From the NCBI GenBank assembly GCA_020247085.1, contig JADCJJ010000038.1:1-42725 (forward strand): a stretch of DNA of 42,725 nucleotides, given 5' to 3'. A program made the translations under genes and the position numbers. The notes beneath the pieces were generated by a model. That model was given only the letters and a program-made list of their open reading frames with translations, was not told where the DNA came from and searched no databases. Shown here one piece after another: positions 42,346 to 42,725 of this stretch; within the stretch, counting starts at the first letter, position 1; every line of letters begins with the position of its first letter. The DNA is from Myxococcaceae bacterium (GTDB lineage: Bacteria; Myxococcota; Myxococcia; Myxococcales; Myxococcaceae).

Positions 42346-42725
42346 TCACCCCTCGAACGCGGCGCGCACGTCACGGGCCGCCTTCACGCCGGAGCGCACC
42401 GCCCCCTCCATGTAGCCCTGCGCCGAGAGGTCGGTGTGCTCGCCGGCGAAGAAGACGCGCCCCTCAGGCTCGCCCTCGCAGCCCCGGAACGCGGTGACCT
42501 GGCCGGGGCCGTAGAGCGCGTAGCCCCCCTTCGCGAGCGGCTCGTCGGACCAGGGCACCGTCACCTGCTCGCCCGGCCTCGCCGCGGCGCGCGCTCCGGG
42601 GAAGACGCGGTTGAGCACCTCGAGCATGGCCGCGCGGCTCAGGTCGTCGTCCACCTTCCCGATGAGACGCCCGTCGGTGCCGCCGATGAAGAAGGTGATG
42701 ACACCGTGCTCGCTGTCCTGCATGC
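42346..42725 (-). CDS. Flavin-containing amine oxidase, C-terminal part (cut by the right edge)
   Basis: The last 125 or so residues of an FAD-dependent amine oxidoreductase of the monoamine oxidase family. The C-terminal FAD-binding block VFFAGEHTDLSAQGYMEGAV followed by RSGVKAA is diagnostic. The preceding WSDEPLAKGGYALYGPGQ matches the WxxxPxxxGxYxxxxPG substrate-region block. The protein continues off the right edge, so the dinucleotide-binding N-terminus and start are missing; the ATG in the track is internal. The family oxidises primary or secondary amines (or protoporphyrinogen and similar) using oxygen. The stop is 10 bases from the convergent methyltransferase stop. Confidence 0.92.
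   Translation of the reverse strand, partial: MQDSEHGVITFFIGGTDGRLIGKVDDDLSRAAMLEVLNRVFPGARAAARPGEQVTVPWSDEPLAKGGYALYGPGQVTAFRGCEGEPEGRVFFAGEHTDLSAQGYMEGAVRSGVKAARDVRAAFEG

Overview
The window is chromosomal DNA from a very GC-rich bacterium, by eye around 70% G+C or more, with almost every third codon position G or C. It is most likely a member of the Myxococcota. Supporting this are three eukaryotic-like Ser/Thr kinases (two with the HRD-[IV]-[ST]-P-x-N type catalytic loop common in myxobacteria), a PilZ protein of the myxobacterial type, many lipoproteins, an ECF sigma / zinc anti-sigma / caspase cluster, a Big_2-repeat lipoprotein and TPR proteins with C-terminal membrane anchors. The phylum is an inference from gene content; there is no rRNA or marker tree. 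I saw no tRNA, rRNA, CRISPR array, transposase, integrase or phage module.

Layout. 1-1659 (minus): a cytochrome c-like lipoprotein translationally coupled to an ABC ATPase, then a truncated unknown gene. 1779-4705 (plus): an adenosine deaminase family enzyme and a Ser/Thr kinase. 13009-4710 (minus): a six-gene run of a ten-repeat Big_2 lipoprotein, an ECF sigma factor, a membrane zinc-type anti-sigma factor with a DUF4384-like sensor domain, an exported caspase-like protease with an EF-hand loop and a possible beta-barrel tail, a large lipoprotein and a TPR membrane protein. The last three steps from anti-sigma to lipoprotein have touching or overlapping stop and start codons. 13191-16349 (plus): an RNase II/R-family protein and a second kinase. 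27328-16324 (minus): a long run of a small lipoprotein, an exported GH31 glycosidase, a peptide deformylase that appears to carry a lipoprotein signal, a TPR membrane protein, a Cys/Gly-rich lipoprotein, a third kinase, an unknown exported protein, an alpha/beta hydrolase, a PilZ protein and an orphan histidine kinase.

27878-34237: a NUDIX hydrolase, an M20 amidohydrolase, a membrane-anchored carotenoid-desaturase-like flavoprotein coupled to a short-chain dehydrogenase, a Cys-rich lipoprotein and an arginase-family ureohydrolase. 34520-37286: envelope-lipid acyltransferases (LpxL-like and PlsC-like) and an EpmA-like lysyl-tRNA-synthetase paralogue. 37381-39985: a lipoprotein resembling an M3-type metallopeptidase that has lost its zinc histidines, followed by six perfect-length 69-bp tandem repeats and a gene-free stretch. 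39986-42725: a double zinc-ribbon protein, an SPFH/SHOCT protein, a SAM methyltransferase and the C-terminus of a flavin amine oxidase cut by the window edge.

Theme. Much of the window concerns the cell envelope and signalling. Two kinases sit beside TPR + membrane-anchor proteins of the same architecture, suggesting a repeated module. The best candidate for a little-described system is the sigma / anti-sigma-DUF4384 / caspase-barrel / lipoprotein cluster: the layout suggests that a periplasmic caspase-like protease and an envelope-sensing anti-sigma factor act together. The lipoprotein-type deformylase and the inactivated peptidase beside a minisatellite are the next most interesting. All functional statements come from reading motifs; no database search was run.
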